Below, one piece after another: positions 51,860-61,750 of a stretch of DNA of 64,000 nt (the first letter of the stretch is position 1; every line of letters starts with the position of its first letter). The notes beneath the pieces are model-generated. The model made no database searches and was not told where the DNA came from. It saw only the letters and a list, made by a program, of their open reading frames with translations. Source of the stretch: Mesostigma viride (lineage: Eukaryota; Streptophyta; Mesostigmatophyceae; Mesostigmatales; Mesostigmataceae); contig RPFO01000213.1 in NCBI GenBank assembly GCA_009746045.1, positions 6,915,609 through 6,979,608 on the forward strand, written 5' to 3'. The translations under genes were made by a program, and so were the position numbers.

Positions 51860-52763
51860 GTGAGATCGGCACGCCGGCGACAGCGTGCCACGCACCGCCA
51901 CCGCGAGTACACACTGCAATGCAAGGTAGTGCGTTGGCTTAATTGGCTGTGGGGGGGGGGGCAAGACCCTCCTCCTAACCCTAGAGGGGCGTGCTCTAAG
52001 GGGAGGGAGGAGGCCCTTGCGAGGGTCAAGAGGCACTGCACCTGGCACAGTTGCCGCGTAGGGGGCGTTGCGACAGGCCAGGAGCAAGAAGGTGCTGATG
52101 CAATGTATGGGAAGCAGAATAAGTATGCACAACTGCGCGCGGACGCGGTGAGTTTACCAAGGGCGGAGGTGGTGGGGAAGGCACGGCTGCTCAACCTGTT
52201 GGCTATGCGGCCGAGCTGGTGAGAGATGTATGTCAGCGAAGAGAACTGCATCATGCCAGCGGTCGTGGCGAGCGCAAAGTATTGGAATGTGCCCAAGCCC
52301 AGCCGGGGATGCTCCATGGCTGAATGGGGCAAGCTCATGAGCCGGGCAGCAGGCGTGGGCATGGTGGCGTTCCGGGAGAGGCGGCCCAAGTGGGTGGATG
52401 GCTGCTTTGGAGTGGCCAAGGGGGTGGGTGAGCTACGGTTCATCGTCAACAGGAAGCTGGGCAACCTGCTGTGGGTGGAACCCCCCAAGATCCTGCTCCA
52501 GTGGTGGTCTACATCACTTGAGGGCTGGTGCTACTGCGCTAAGAGCGACCTCGTGTCATACTACTACGCCATCGAGGTGCCCGAGTGGTGGTGGGACTAC
52601 CAAGGGCTTCCTAGTGTGTGGTCGACTAGCGTAGGTCTGGCAGGGCCGCGAGGCGGAGGGTGTGGCCCGTGCTCAAGGTGCTGGCCATGGGACATTCCCA
52701 TGCGGTGGCGCTGGGGGAGGCCATCCATGAGATGGTGCACTACATGACCGGTGCCCTGGATCC
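51860..52763 (+). pseudogene. YR element reverse transcriptase, fingers and palm (N-terminal part)
   Basis: The frame has a stop at 52220-52222. After it come GELRFIVNRKLGN (the 'RxIxDxRxxN' finger motif) and KSDLVSYYYAIEVPEWWWDY (the first catalytic Asp block, 'DLxxxFYxIxxPE'), then GLPSV. The reading frame shifts near 52620-52680 before the MGHSHAVALGEAIHEMVHYM block, which corresponds to the 'MGxSxAxxxxQ' motif. It would copy the element RNA into DNA; this copy is broken. Confidence 0.65.
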
Positions 52764-52838
52764 AGACATTCCCATGCTGTGGCGCTGGGGGAGGCCATCC
52801 ATGAGATGGTGCACTACATGACCGGTGCCCTGGATCCG
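52691..52838. repeat. 74-bp tandem duplication inside the reverse transcriptase
   Basis: 52691-52764 and 52765-52838 are identical except for about two bases (tgcggtgg/tgctgtgg; gatcca/gatccg). As 74 is not a multiple of 3, it breaks the frame. Confidence 0.92.
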
Positions 52839-53201
52839 AGTCGCCAGGTCAACTACGTCTCAAGCGCAGGTGAGCTCACCTTGGTGCGCGACGAGTGTGG
52901 CCAGCCACTGCGCTTGGCCATCGAGTACAAGGAGGAGCGCGCCGGGGAGCTTCAGATTGACCTGGAAACCCCCCCTGCCCGCATGTTGTCCATCACCATT
53001 GATGACTTGGTGGCGAGCAACGGGCGGACCTGCGAGGCGGTGAACCAGCTCATCACGCGCGCTAATAAGGAAGGCAACCTCCCTGACAACCTTGTGCCGT
53101 CTAAGGAGAAGACTAAGATGGCGAGCCTGAAAGGGGACGAGCTAGAAGCCCTAGGGGTGGTACACCGACGAAACGGCGTGCTGGAACCAATGGTCAAGTA
53201 G
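52779..53201 (+). pseudogene. YR element reverse transcriptase, catalytic palm (IDD) and thumb
   Basis: MLSITIDDLVASNGRTCEAV contains the catalytic Asp pair in the form I-x-I-D-D-L, in place of YxDD. It is followed by KEKTKMASLKGDELEALGVV, matching the 'Kxxxxxxxxxxx(F/A)LG' end of the palm. An in-frame TAG at 53199-53201 separates it from the RNase H region. Confidence 0.65.
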
Positions 53202-53210
53202 CTCAACCTT

Positions 53211-54281
53211 GTGATTGCCCACACGCAGGCTATACTCACTCGAGGCCGAGCTACAGCCGAGGGGCTGGCTGCCATCTTGGTGCAGTGGTTGTGGCTGCAG
53301 ATGTTAAGCCGCAGCTGCTTGTCCATTTGGCAGCAATGTTTCAAATTCATCAGCCTGCAAGGGTGGGGGCAGCGATCCTGGGTGCTGTGGGCCGGGGTGC
53401 GGGAGGAGTTAGAGTGTGCCCTGGCCTTGGCTCCCATGCTAAGGGTTGACCGAAGCGCACCTTTGGCACGTGAGGTGGTTGCATCTGATGCGTCCACCTA
53501 CGGGCAAGGTGTCGTGTACGCAACCATGGAGCCGGGCGATGTGACGGAGCTGGCGAGGGCACGAGAGGTGCGGGGGTACCCGACTTTGCTCATACCAAGC
53601 GAGGTGGCCTACGCTGGCCCTAGGCCATTGAGCGCGCGGGCGCAACAAGCAATCACTAGCCAGCAATGGCGGGTTGGGGTCAGGAGTCGTTGGCGGGATT
53701 CGGGGATGCACATCAACGAGAAGGTGTGGGCTGCAGTGAAGGGCGTGGAGAGGAGTTCGCGCAGCCTGGCAAACCGAGCAAAGCGGGGGGTGAGGTTGGT
53801 GGATTCCCCCGCGGCAAAGGGGCGGTCATCATCCCACAAGCTCAACAAGCAGTGCCGCCGCTTGTGCGCGCTGACCTTCGCCACTGGGAGTTGTTCCCAG
53901 TGGGTGTGGACGCCGAGTGCACTTCAACCAGCCGATGGCGTTTCTCGCGGCCAATCCATGGCGACTTTCTTGGCAGGCTGGGTGCGCGACCTGACCGCGG
54001 AAGGCATCCATCCTAACCCAGGGCCCCCTGCACCTGTTAGCTACCTTCGATTGCTAGAGGGGAAAGTAAAGCCGGCTACCTTGCTGGCCTACCGTCGTGG
54101 CCTTGATTCTTTTTTGAATTGGTGGGAGGCTGGTGGGCGGGCGGACAGGTCATCGTCACGAGCTGACACCCTTGAGGAGGCATTTTGTGCGTATGTCGCC
54201 TGGGCTCATTTTCGGGAATACAGCCGCCAGACGTGTGTCAATGCCTTGATGGGGTTGCAACTTCATTATCCCGTATGGTGA
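53211..54281 (+). pseudogene. YR element RNase H, 2A-like motif and N-terminal recombinase domain
   Basis: The thumb/connection remainder is followed by REVVASDASTYGQGVVYATM (first RNase H Asp), HINEKVWAAVKGVERSSRSL (Glu) and RLVDSPAAKGRSSSHKLNKQ (Asp), then a QPADGVSRG tail, the usual order for retroelement RNase H. At about 53999-54030 the chain reads EGIHPNPGPP, an NPGP motif like that of 2A peptides. Next comes a SAM-like helical domain, LLAYRRGLDSFLNWWEAGG, typical of tyrosine recombinases. The frame ends at 54281 after a one-base loss in a C-run near 54270. Confidence 0.68.
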
Positions 54282-54961
54282 AGCGGTGGGACTTGGCCCG
54301 TGGCGTCCTCGCTGGGTGGAAAGCACTTGTGGGCCCCCGTGCCCCTCCTCCCATTCCATGGGAGGCGGCGTTTGCACTTGCCAGCACGATGGTCATGCAA
54401 GGTCAGCGCCTTGCGGACCTGCTGGTGGTCATCGTGTTCCGCCATTACCTGCGAATCTCGGAGGCGCTGAACCTCGGTGTTGGCCATGTGCGCCGCCAGC
54501 CTGACGTTCGGCTTGGACCGGCTCAACGGGGCGCCCTACTGTTGAGGTCTACCAAGACCTCTAAGGGCAAGACTCAGCCAGTGGTGGTAGAAGATGTGAT
54601 GTCTGAAACCATCCTCCGTCACTGCATCGCGGGTAAGCACGCTTGGGAGGCCGTGTTCCCTTTCACCTACCCGCAATTCAGGCACATTTGGCAGGATGCG
54701 ACTCAGGCCTTGGGGGTCGCCCAGATTTTCACCATTCTTGGGCTGCGGCATGGGGGTGCCACTCGTGATTTCCTCGAGGGTCGCAGCATGGGGGACATCC
54801 AGGGCCGGGGGCACTGGCTTAGCAGCTCCACGGTTGCCCGTGATGTGGGCTTGCACCGCAGTTTGGAGGTGGAGTTTCCTGAGGTTCTTCTTCGGGCCAT
54901 GGCCGCCTGCCCCCCTCGGGCCTCAGTGGCGGGCTATTGTGAAATTGCCCTCCACCTATAG
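54282..54961 (+). pseudogene. YR element tyrosine recombinase catalytic domain
   Basis: Continues from the previous entry after the frameshift. FRHYLRISEALNLGVGHVRR holds the first catalytic Arg in the 'xLRxSEAL' block. STKTSKGKTQP is the beta-hairpin Lys region, ILGLRHGGATRDFLEG the second Arg block, and GRGHWLSSSTVARDVGLHRS the His/Trp block. Two positions look abnormal: the His expected three residues before the second Arg is Leu, and the residue where the nucleophilic Tyr is expected is Asp. It would join the circular DNA to the genome. The stop at 54959-54961 is followed by B1. Confidence 0.7.
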
Positions 54962-55040
54962 TTTGGTTGTTCATTTCTACATATGTCATTATGCTAGGTT
55001 CTTTGGCCCTGGCATGGATCGCCAGTGAGGGATATAAGGA

Positions 55041-55173
55041 CAAGGCCAGCCTTTGCCAAGCAATAAGTGTTCCCATGAGCATCGGCGGCCGGGATGTGGC
55101 CTGCCTTTTGTATGTGCTCCACTCATTGTTTTGATGAAGAGTTTGGTTACCCTGGAGTTCCACGGCCAACAGA
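55041..55173 (+). repeat. B1 repeat of the YR element
   Basis: Matches 55633-55768; ends 'ccctggagttccacgg' and abuts A2. Confidence 0.85.
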
Positions 55174-55605
55174 ATCGTGGTTCTCTGAACATAGTTTCTT
55201 TATAGTGAGATGGAAGGGTAGCCGCTATAGCTAGGTTATTGGGTTCACGTGACATACCTTTTGAGGCTGATGCGGCCTGATCCGGATCAGTCGTGGCCAA
55301 AGCTTTGGCCAGTTTTTCTTGGCCAGGTGGCAGGAGCTACGTTGAGATATAAACCTGCCACTGTCTAGGTTTCTTGGCGAATGGCGTAGTGATTAACTAG
55401 ATCTAGATTCTTTCTCTCACGCAATATGTGACCGAATAGCCCCGGCAGCCTTACGTAAGCTGCCGGCAATAAGAACGCCACATTGCGTCATTTGTTCAGA
55501 CGCACCATTTGCATGGCAAAAAAATGCCGTCCGGGCCAAGGCCGCATGACACGCAAAAAAGGACAAAAACAAACCCACCTAGCTAAGGTCGGCCTCTTTT
55601 CTTTT
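55174..55605 (+). repeat. A2 repeat of the YR element
   Basis: Matches A1 from its first base. Confidence 0.88.
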
Positions 55606-55632
55606 CCCGCCCACCCTCCCTGCGTGTTTGGG

Positions 55633-55768
55633 GGTAAGGCTAGCCTTTGCTAAGGAATAAGTGTTCCCATGAGCATCGGCGGCCGGGATGTGGCCTGCCT
55701 TTTGTATGTGCTCCACTCATTGTTTTAATAAAGAGTCTGGTTACCCTGGAGTTCCACGGTTAATAGAA
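55633..55768 (+). repeat. B2 repeat of the YR element (3' end)
   Basis: Matches B1. The element ends at about 'cggttaatagaa'. Confidence 0.82.
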
Positions 55769-56650
55769 CTGAAATGTCTTTGGGTCCTAAAATTAGGACC
55801 AGGAACAGACGACGAGTTAAAGGGCTCAGTACAACTGGCTGGTCACGTGTGAAGTCACAATCATAACACAAAGTTATTTCTAATTATTATATACTTATAG
55901 TAGTATAGGGGGACATGTGGTTTGTGCATTTAATGAAATTTAGATACACGCGGCCCGACTATTAGTCTCTGTCACTGCCTACAGAATGTGTACGATGTTT
56001 TTGTTTGCAAGCGTAATAGGCACTAGAGTTTAAGTCCAAACTATATGTATCAGGAAGGCAGTCTTTTCTAATTTGTACACCAGTACATACATGTATTTAG
56101 GTCCTCAAAGGCACTATAATGGCAAATAGTGATCACCCTATATGTAGGTACATCATGAGTTACACATAGCAAACAGGACCCTATGTAGATACTGTACATC
56201 ATGAGTTACGCACAGCAAATGTTCAGGTCATGCAAGTTTTTTTTCTGGCCATGCTGTGTCTCCAGGGTGTGACGACCAGCATTATAACCCACCCAACTAA
56301 TAATGGATTAACCAGGTACTTAGGTTGCATGATCGGGAGGTAGCATGCATTTTGTTTGCGATCGATTCCATATTAATGGCTGGTGGGTGTCCATATGCAA
56401 CTGTTTGCATACACAGTCTATGTACACTAAACTGTGGACGTTGGTTAAAGTTGTTCCCGAGCTATATTAATTACAACATGCATTTAGCAGCCAATAGCTA
56501 GGCTGCACTTCAGAGCACTGAGGGGCTAATTAAAACTGAATCTGTCTTACTTGGACAATTTTTATGGCCACTGAGCTGATAGCAACATGGAATGTCATGG
56601 GTTCACCCGTCACGGTCATTAAGCCTCTGCAAATAGACATACCACTACAG
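55769..56650. other. Intron 6: unassigned AT-rich DNA
   Basis: A near-repeat 'acatcatgagttac' plus 'cagcaaa' occurs at about 56150 and about 56198. No gene or element recognised. Confidence 0.4.
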
Positions 56651-56885
56651 TACATAAGCTCCCAAGAAGACCAGCATTTGGTTGAAACAAATATTGGTCT
56701 GAGCCCTGCCACGAGTGCAGCTGTGACAGAGGCAAAGGCTTCAGTCCACACACGCAAGCAAGAAGCCTTCAGGGTGGGTGGGAGGGAAAGAAACAATTGC
56801 GGATCATTGCCCGCCTACTGCATAAGCTTGCTGAAGGCATGGTCCGCCGACACACAAGCTGACATCATCCTAATTTTATAAACAC
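56651..56885 (-). mobile_element. YR-element B repeat plus end of A repeat, inverted fragment
   Basis: 'gctcccaagaagaccagcat' through 'gcaagaagccttcagggtgg' is an inverted B repeat (compare 40743-40877). It is followed by inverted A sequence ('aaagaaacaattgcggatca'). Confidence 0.7.
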
Positions 56886-56900
56886 CAGTGATAGTAGCCT

Positions 56901-58605
56901 CTAGCCCTTAAACCGTACTCGGTCCGTTTTGAAGGACTGAGTTTTTCTCAGTCCTATTTAACGGACCGAGTTTGTGGCAGAACTGGCTCAGATTCTAGCA
57001 AACTTTTAAAGATTCTGACTGGACCAGCTTTTAGATCTAGATTTGTACTTTCACGTACACCCCTGGTTTACTACTTTTGGACACCTGGACAGGGACCTAT
57101 GGTCAAGGAAAGTAGGGGGGGTACCATGGCCAAACGAGGACGACGTGAATAAAAATTATTCACGTCCGCGGCTATGGTGGCACAAACAACTGACTGGGGC
57201 GAGAGCATGGCTTGACGTATTCGACTGAAACTTTGTAGGCATCATCCCTAGGTCTTGTAAATGCTATATGCGTAGCCATGCAACATTTACAAATGCCTAG
57301 ATATGTCTCGAGGTTATGTGGCGGCGCAGCAAATCGCGTGAGCAGCCAGGCGATGACAGTGCAAGCTGTACTTGTTGCTCGGCAGAAAATGTTCGGATTT
57401 TTGCGTATGGATGAGTTAGTTACGTCGTTCCTAGCACAGTTGACCATCAATGGCGGCCAGGACATGCTTGCGGCTACGTTCGTCGGGTGGGCGTGCTAGC
57501 TCCTGCAAACAAGGTAATCTGCGGTTTCGACCAGGTACGTTTTAGCCTTTTATCATGTCTCAGTGACCGCGCATGTGTCATATATTGTTTCGATACCAGT
57601 CTCGGGGCTATAATCGAAGCTTTATGACTGTCTTTTTGTTGTTTTATTGCTTCTGTGCATAGGCTTGTGATGGTTGGGTAGTAATGTTACCTCGGCCAGA
57701 TTTTGGACGAGTTTTGACTGCTTTTAGCGTATGCTACAACATGAATGTCGGTATAACTACAGATATCGTTTGTAATAATGTTCAGTGTGATGATACGATA
57801 CTTTCCGTTGCTTAAACAACTCAGGACGAGTGTTTTTCTGCCCAGTTCTAGGCATGCATGCTGGCCCAGTCCGCCTTCTTTTTGTGTGTTTGCTGTGTGT
57901 TAGAGACATAGAGATGCCTGGGATCTGCTTGCATTGAAGCATCAGCAAGTTGCTAATTTTGTTTCTTTCCTTTTTCCTTGTATCTTGAAGTTGTTTGTAG
58001 CGTATATAGGGTACGTTGGTAATAAGCTCCTTGCATGTGCCTTCTACGCGTGCTTCTGCCCAATGGCACTAGATTTACAGTATTATACAGCATGAGCTGC
58101 TGTTTTAGGGTGGGAGGATGCATGTGTGGCCAGCTATGATGTTTTATGCCACATTGGGATAGGAAACCAAAACGGTAGTGCTAGCCACCCCCCCCCCAAA
58201 AAAAACTCAGTCCTATTAAACGGACTGAGCTATTTTGGGATTTTTGCTAGCTAGCTTGTGCAGTTCTGTAGCATGTCATGTTGTGAATGCATTGATGGCA
58301 TGCCTGTGATATAAAGTAACTGCCTTTGAAATTCCAGGGCCGATATATTTGTGTAAGTGGTCCATATTGCATGATGTATGTCTCAAACCCCATTTTTCCG
58401 TACCCCCCTGGGTTTGGTGCTATTTATAGCACCCAAAAGTCATAGATATGGGACCGGTGACATGTCCCCAAAGAAATTCAACATAAATGCATGCTTGGTA
58501 CCAAGGGGTGGCCAGAAATTGTTTTTAGGCCATACACAACAAATGTGCAAAGATGTGCAACTCAGTCCGTTTTTTAGGACTGAGTTGCTACGGTTTAAGG
58601 GCTAG
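56901..58605. mobile_element. Family 4 element, complete, with CTAG ends
   Basis: The termini are CTAGCCCTTAAACCGTA and TACGGTTTAAGGGCTAG, 1,705 bp. The fragment at 6302-6670 has TTAA at the same place, so this family uses or drifts between TTAA and CTAG. Hairpins of 'actcagtccg...ggactgagt' type lie near both ends (56930-56975; 58560-58585) and at 58205-58228. A 74-codon frame (57278-57499) has no counterpart in the fragment. Confidence 0.78.
57278..57499 (+). CDS. Open frame within family 4, possible captured exon
   Basis: The residues MDELVTSFLAQLTINGGQDM followed by LAATFVGWAC look like folded-protein composition, unlike the other chance frames of the element. No domain recognised. 'gtaatc' follows the stop and a 'gtacgt' lies further on, so splice signals are unclear. 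Confidence 0.2.
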   Translation: MQHLQMPRYVSRLCGGAANRVSSQAMTVQAVLVARQKMFGFLRMDELVTSFLAQLTINGGQDMLAATFVGWAC

Positions 58606-58608
58606 TGA

Positions 58609-59076
58609 TCACTTTTTATCCGACAACTATTAACTTCTTGCTAGGCATCCTGCGCAGGATGTCTGACAATTGCATGGTAGTTGTCGGATAAAATGTTACT
58701 AATAGCTAGAAGCTGTTCAACTAGAACCTTCAACATCTTGTACCCAAAGGTAAATTATAAAAAAGTGGCTCCCTATCTAGGGCACTTACTCCGCGAGGAA
58801 ACGCCATTCGTTTCTTGCGAATTTCTACTCGTTTTATCACGCGGCTACAGGCTCGATAATATTGTGCGGCGATAAAATAGGCCAGCCGGAAGTGATTCCG
58901 CTTTTCCCAAAGCATCCGCTCGGCCCTGTCCGCACGAGGTTTTGAACCCAGTACCTTTCTATGCGTGCTAGGTCTTAGTTGAACAGCATTCTAGCTTACT
59001 GTATACTTTTTATCTGACAGTTACCAATTGATCGGTCAACATTACCAGTCAAACACCCTGCGCAGGATGTCCGGCA
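58609..59076. mobile_element. Hairpin-core-hairpin element, copy 2 (core inverted relative to copy 1)
   Basis: The F hairpins are 58612-58723 and about 58970-59076, both with CCTGCGCAGGATGTC centres. The reverse complement of the core carries GGGTTCAAAACCTCGTG (about 58932-58948), which fits the Pol III B-box GGTTCRANNCC. It shares 'gagcggat', 'atcgccgcac' and 'cctagatagggagcc' blocks with copy 1. Confidence 0.6.
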
Positions 59077-59109
59077 ACTTAACCCGTCAGTGGGCGCACA
59101 CAACTACAG

Positions 59110-60212
59110 CCGATAAATTGGCTGTAAGTACGCTATACAACCAACCCACAAGCAACCTACGAACATCCAAGGGCTGTCCTTGGGGGTCAAGCATGTTTAT
59201 GAGTTGCCATTCGAGGTGAGCCATACATACACAAGCCCCACATATCTGCAGGGTAGGCTGACGAAAATCACTGTCAAAGTCAGGGTGGTCAATTTAGTTA
59301 GTCAAGTTAGGAATTTTAAGGAGGAGGAAAGGTCTGAGCCTTGACTTCAAATGATGTTGAATTAAATTATGGGAAATATCCGACAGCCACCAAAGCTTAC
59401 AGGCCAACTAGGCCGTAACATCCCAACAAGGCTTTTAACGACAGGTCAACAAGACCATAGCTAGACGTCCGCCCCAAGCTACACCGAGGCGACCAACAAG
59501 GTAATTGATTCACGAACATGGCGCAGCCTTTTGCAAGGCAATTTCACTCTCAGCCTATAAAAAATCCACGGCTCAGCTATGACGAGCCAAGTCTAACACA
59601 CACGTTGACGAGTGACGCGCCGTAACTGTATATCAGAGGATCAATCATTTATGCTTCACACAATCCTCGAGACTACTCAGGTCCGAAAGTAGAGTGACAA
59701 ACGGTACAGCAGGTGAGTGCTACGACATCACGCCGTCTAGGCAGGTCTGTATACAGTACACTACGCACATAGCGCGGATCCATAGTTTACGTCCCAAAAA
59801 CGGAAAATCACACCTGACATGCGGACTTACATAAACGTCGAACTTCACACAAATATCACGGCAAGTTTAACATAAAGTACCCAAAAGGATGCCAAATTCC
59901 ATACTAATTGCTCAGGTGACAAGCAAATGTCCCCCGCCACCAGCGAATGAAATGTTGTAGCCCAGCTGCAGGAAAAAGTTCTCGAATGCGGCAATCAGTG
60001 GCAGATTTCTGACAAAGACACCCGCTTGCATTCTTTGTAGGTTGCGCATCTTCAGTCATATGATCTATCTAGACACCCACAACCAAGGATGATAATAAAT
60101 TAGTTGATGAACAGAGCCATTGGGATCATCGTTAGGATTCACGAGTATACCTGCATCAGTTGCACCCTACAAGGCCTACAGGAGCACCATGGGTAAAAAG
60201 CAACCAAGGGTT
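59110..60212. mobile_element. Diverged family-2 copy interrupted by an LTR-like insertion
   Basis: 59140-59280 matches 8365-8500 ('caagggctgtccttgggg...tcaagcatg') and 60085-60212 matches 8590-8710 ('ggtaaaaagcaaccaaggg'). Between them, 59290-59820 resembles the inner-element LTR ('aaggaggaggaaag', 'caacaaggc', 'accaacaaggtaa', ending 'cacacctgaca'), probably an old solo LTR. Confidence 0.55.
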
Positions 60213-60337
60213 CATGTCCCACGTAGCTCCCACAAAAACCAGCATCTTCATTAAAACAATAAGTGGAAGCATAGATGTGACACTATTGACATGCCCGGAG
60301 GCACGCCGTTCAAGGCCCTTCATGAAGTACGTTGCCC
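60213..60337 (-). repeat. B2 repeat
   Basis: 125 bp, identical by eye to 60791-60915. Confidence 0.9.
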
Positions 60338-60370
60338 TAGAGGCAACCAAGACAAGGGTGGGTGGGTGGG

Positions 60371-60790
60371 GAGCAAAGAAAGAGGCCGACAAAACCAGCC
60401 AGAGCGGCTTTTAGTCGCAAAACCTCCCTTATCCCTAGCTAACTGACGTCATTAAACCCTTATGTTCAGTGATGCTAGTAAGACGCTAACCGTACAGACC
60501 GGGGGTAGAATATCCCGAATCTGCACGGCTAGTATTAAATAATGCGTAGGTTGTTCTTTTCAGGGGCACTGCACCTCACGCCCCGTTCCGCCCGGGTATA
60601 ATCAACCCAAGCGCGGAACGCACATTTTATTCAATTCATTTTTCAACCATGCACTATACTGCATCTACTAATCACAAAAGCTCTAGCCAAACAGCTACGA
60701 GAAAACACTACGACCTATAAGCCGCTCATCCAGCGGCCTCTTGTTCCCGCATTCACGTATAGAAGAAACTCCGTTCAAAGAACCCCGATT
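60371..60790 (-). repeat. A2 repeat
   Basis: 420 bp, directly adjoining B1. Confidence 0.9.
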
Positions 60791-60915
60791 CATGTCCCAC
60801 GTAGCTCCCACAAAAACCAGCATCTTCATTAAAACAATAAGTGGAAGCATAGATGTGACACTATTGACATGCCCGGAGGCACGCCGTTCAAGGCCCTTCA
60901 TGAAGTACGTTGCCC
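60791..60915 (-). repeat. B1 repeat
   Basis: 125 bp. Contains 'attaaaacaataagtgg', the counterpart of 'ccactcattgttttaat' in the B repeats of the coding element. Confidence 0.9.
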
Positions 60916-61750
60916 AATCACCCCCGCCCTGGCTTTCCCTTGAAGCCGCACTCCACCTTGCTCGTTGTCACAAGTGACCGCCCTGCCGCAAAACGGGAGC
61001 CCCCCCACATCGGGAGGCGTGTGCCCGGCGGCTGTGGATGCATGGCCAGGCCCAAAAAGGCCCAGCGCATTTGCACTGCGATTGCGCACGGCCAGCCTAT
61101 CATGACCCCTCTCGGGGCCCCGAGTCGGTACCGCTATGGCCGTCTCCCCATAGACCCGGGGTGCTTCGGGAAAAAACGTGGACCTAGCCCAGGCCCCGCC
61201 AGCCCGGATGCCCGAGGCCACAGCCCCAGGCACCTGGCTGAACGAGAGTCCGTTCAGCCAAGACCGCATTCCCCCCGAGGTTTCTATGCGTGGGGAAAAA
61301 TTTTCTAGCTTAGGCGCTTTTCCCATCGCCGTCCCCAGCCCCAACCACCCCCCCTCGGCGGAAGGCAATTGCAAAGTTTGCTGGCCAGCAGCAATTTCCG
61401 AAGAAAAAGCCTCAGGCCGCGGACCGAGACACGGGTCGCCAGTGCCAGCCATCCGGCTCCAACCCGGGGTGCAAGCATCCCCAGGTACGGAGCACCAGCT
61501 CGCGCACTGGGCCGACCAAGCGACAGTTGAGCACCTGCCACGGCACCCGGCCCACCAAAGACCCCAAGCTGGGGAAAAGGTGCGGACCGGAGGTAATCAT
61601 TTTCTTTTCTTTTAGTTAACCGGGCGAGGAACTACGCCTGGCCGGTTAACAACTGGAAGTCTCACCACTGGCCAAGTGGCCGGTGCAACCAGTGCTTTTG
61701 GGATTTTGCTCCGCAGCACCCATAGCTGCGGCTGCCGCCGCAACGACAAC

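Larger units (their letters stand above)
49709..55768 (+). mobile_element. YR retrotransposon (PAT/Ngaro/TOC-like) with split direct repeats and decayed coding region
   Basis: The layout is A1 49709 to about 50180, coding about 50267-54961, B1 about 55041-55173, A2 55174 to about 55605 and B2 about 55633-55768. A1 and A2 share 'atcgtggttctctgaacata' onward; B1 and B2 share 'ataagtgttcccatgagcat' onward. The order of domains is gag-like, reverse transcriptase, RNase H and tyrosine recombinase. Such elements insert through a circular DNA and a recombinase instead of an integrase, so no target duplication is expected or seen. Several frameshifts, stops and a 74-bp duplication show that this copy is not functional. 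Confidence 0.88.

Noticed and set aside
51860-52488. Minus-strand frame of 310 codons opposite the reverse transcriptase
   Set aside because: A shadow of the GC-rich coding strand; the plus strand carries the recognisable RT motifs.
60898-61452. 184-codon minus-strand frame and 145-codon plus-strand frame in the internal region of the YR element
   Set aside because: Several frames are open at once because the DNA is GC-rich; no retroelement motif is present.
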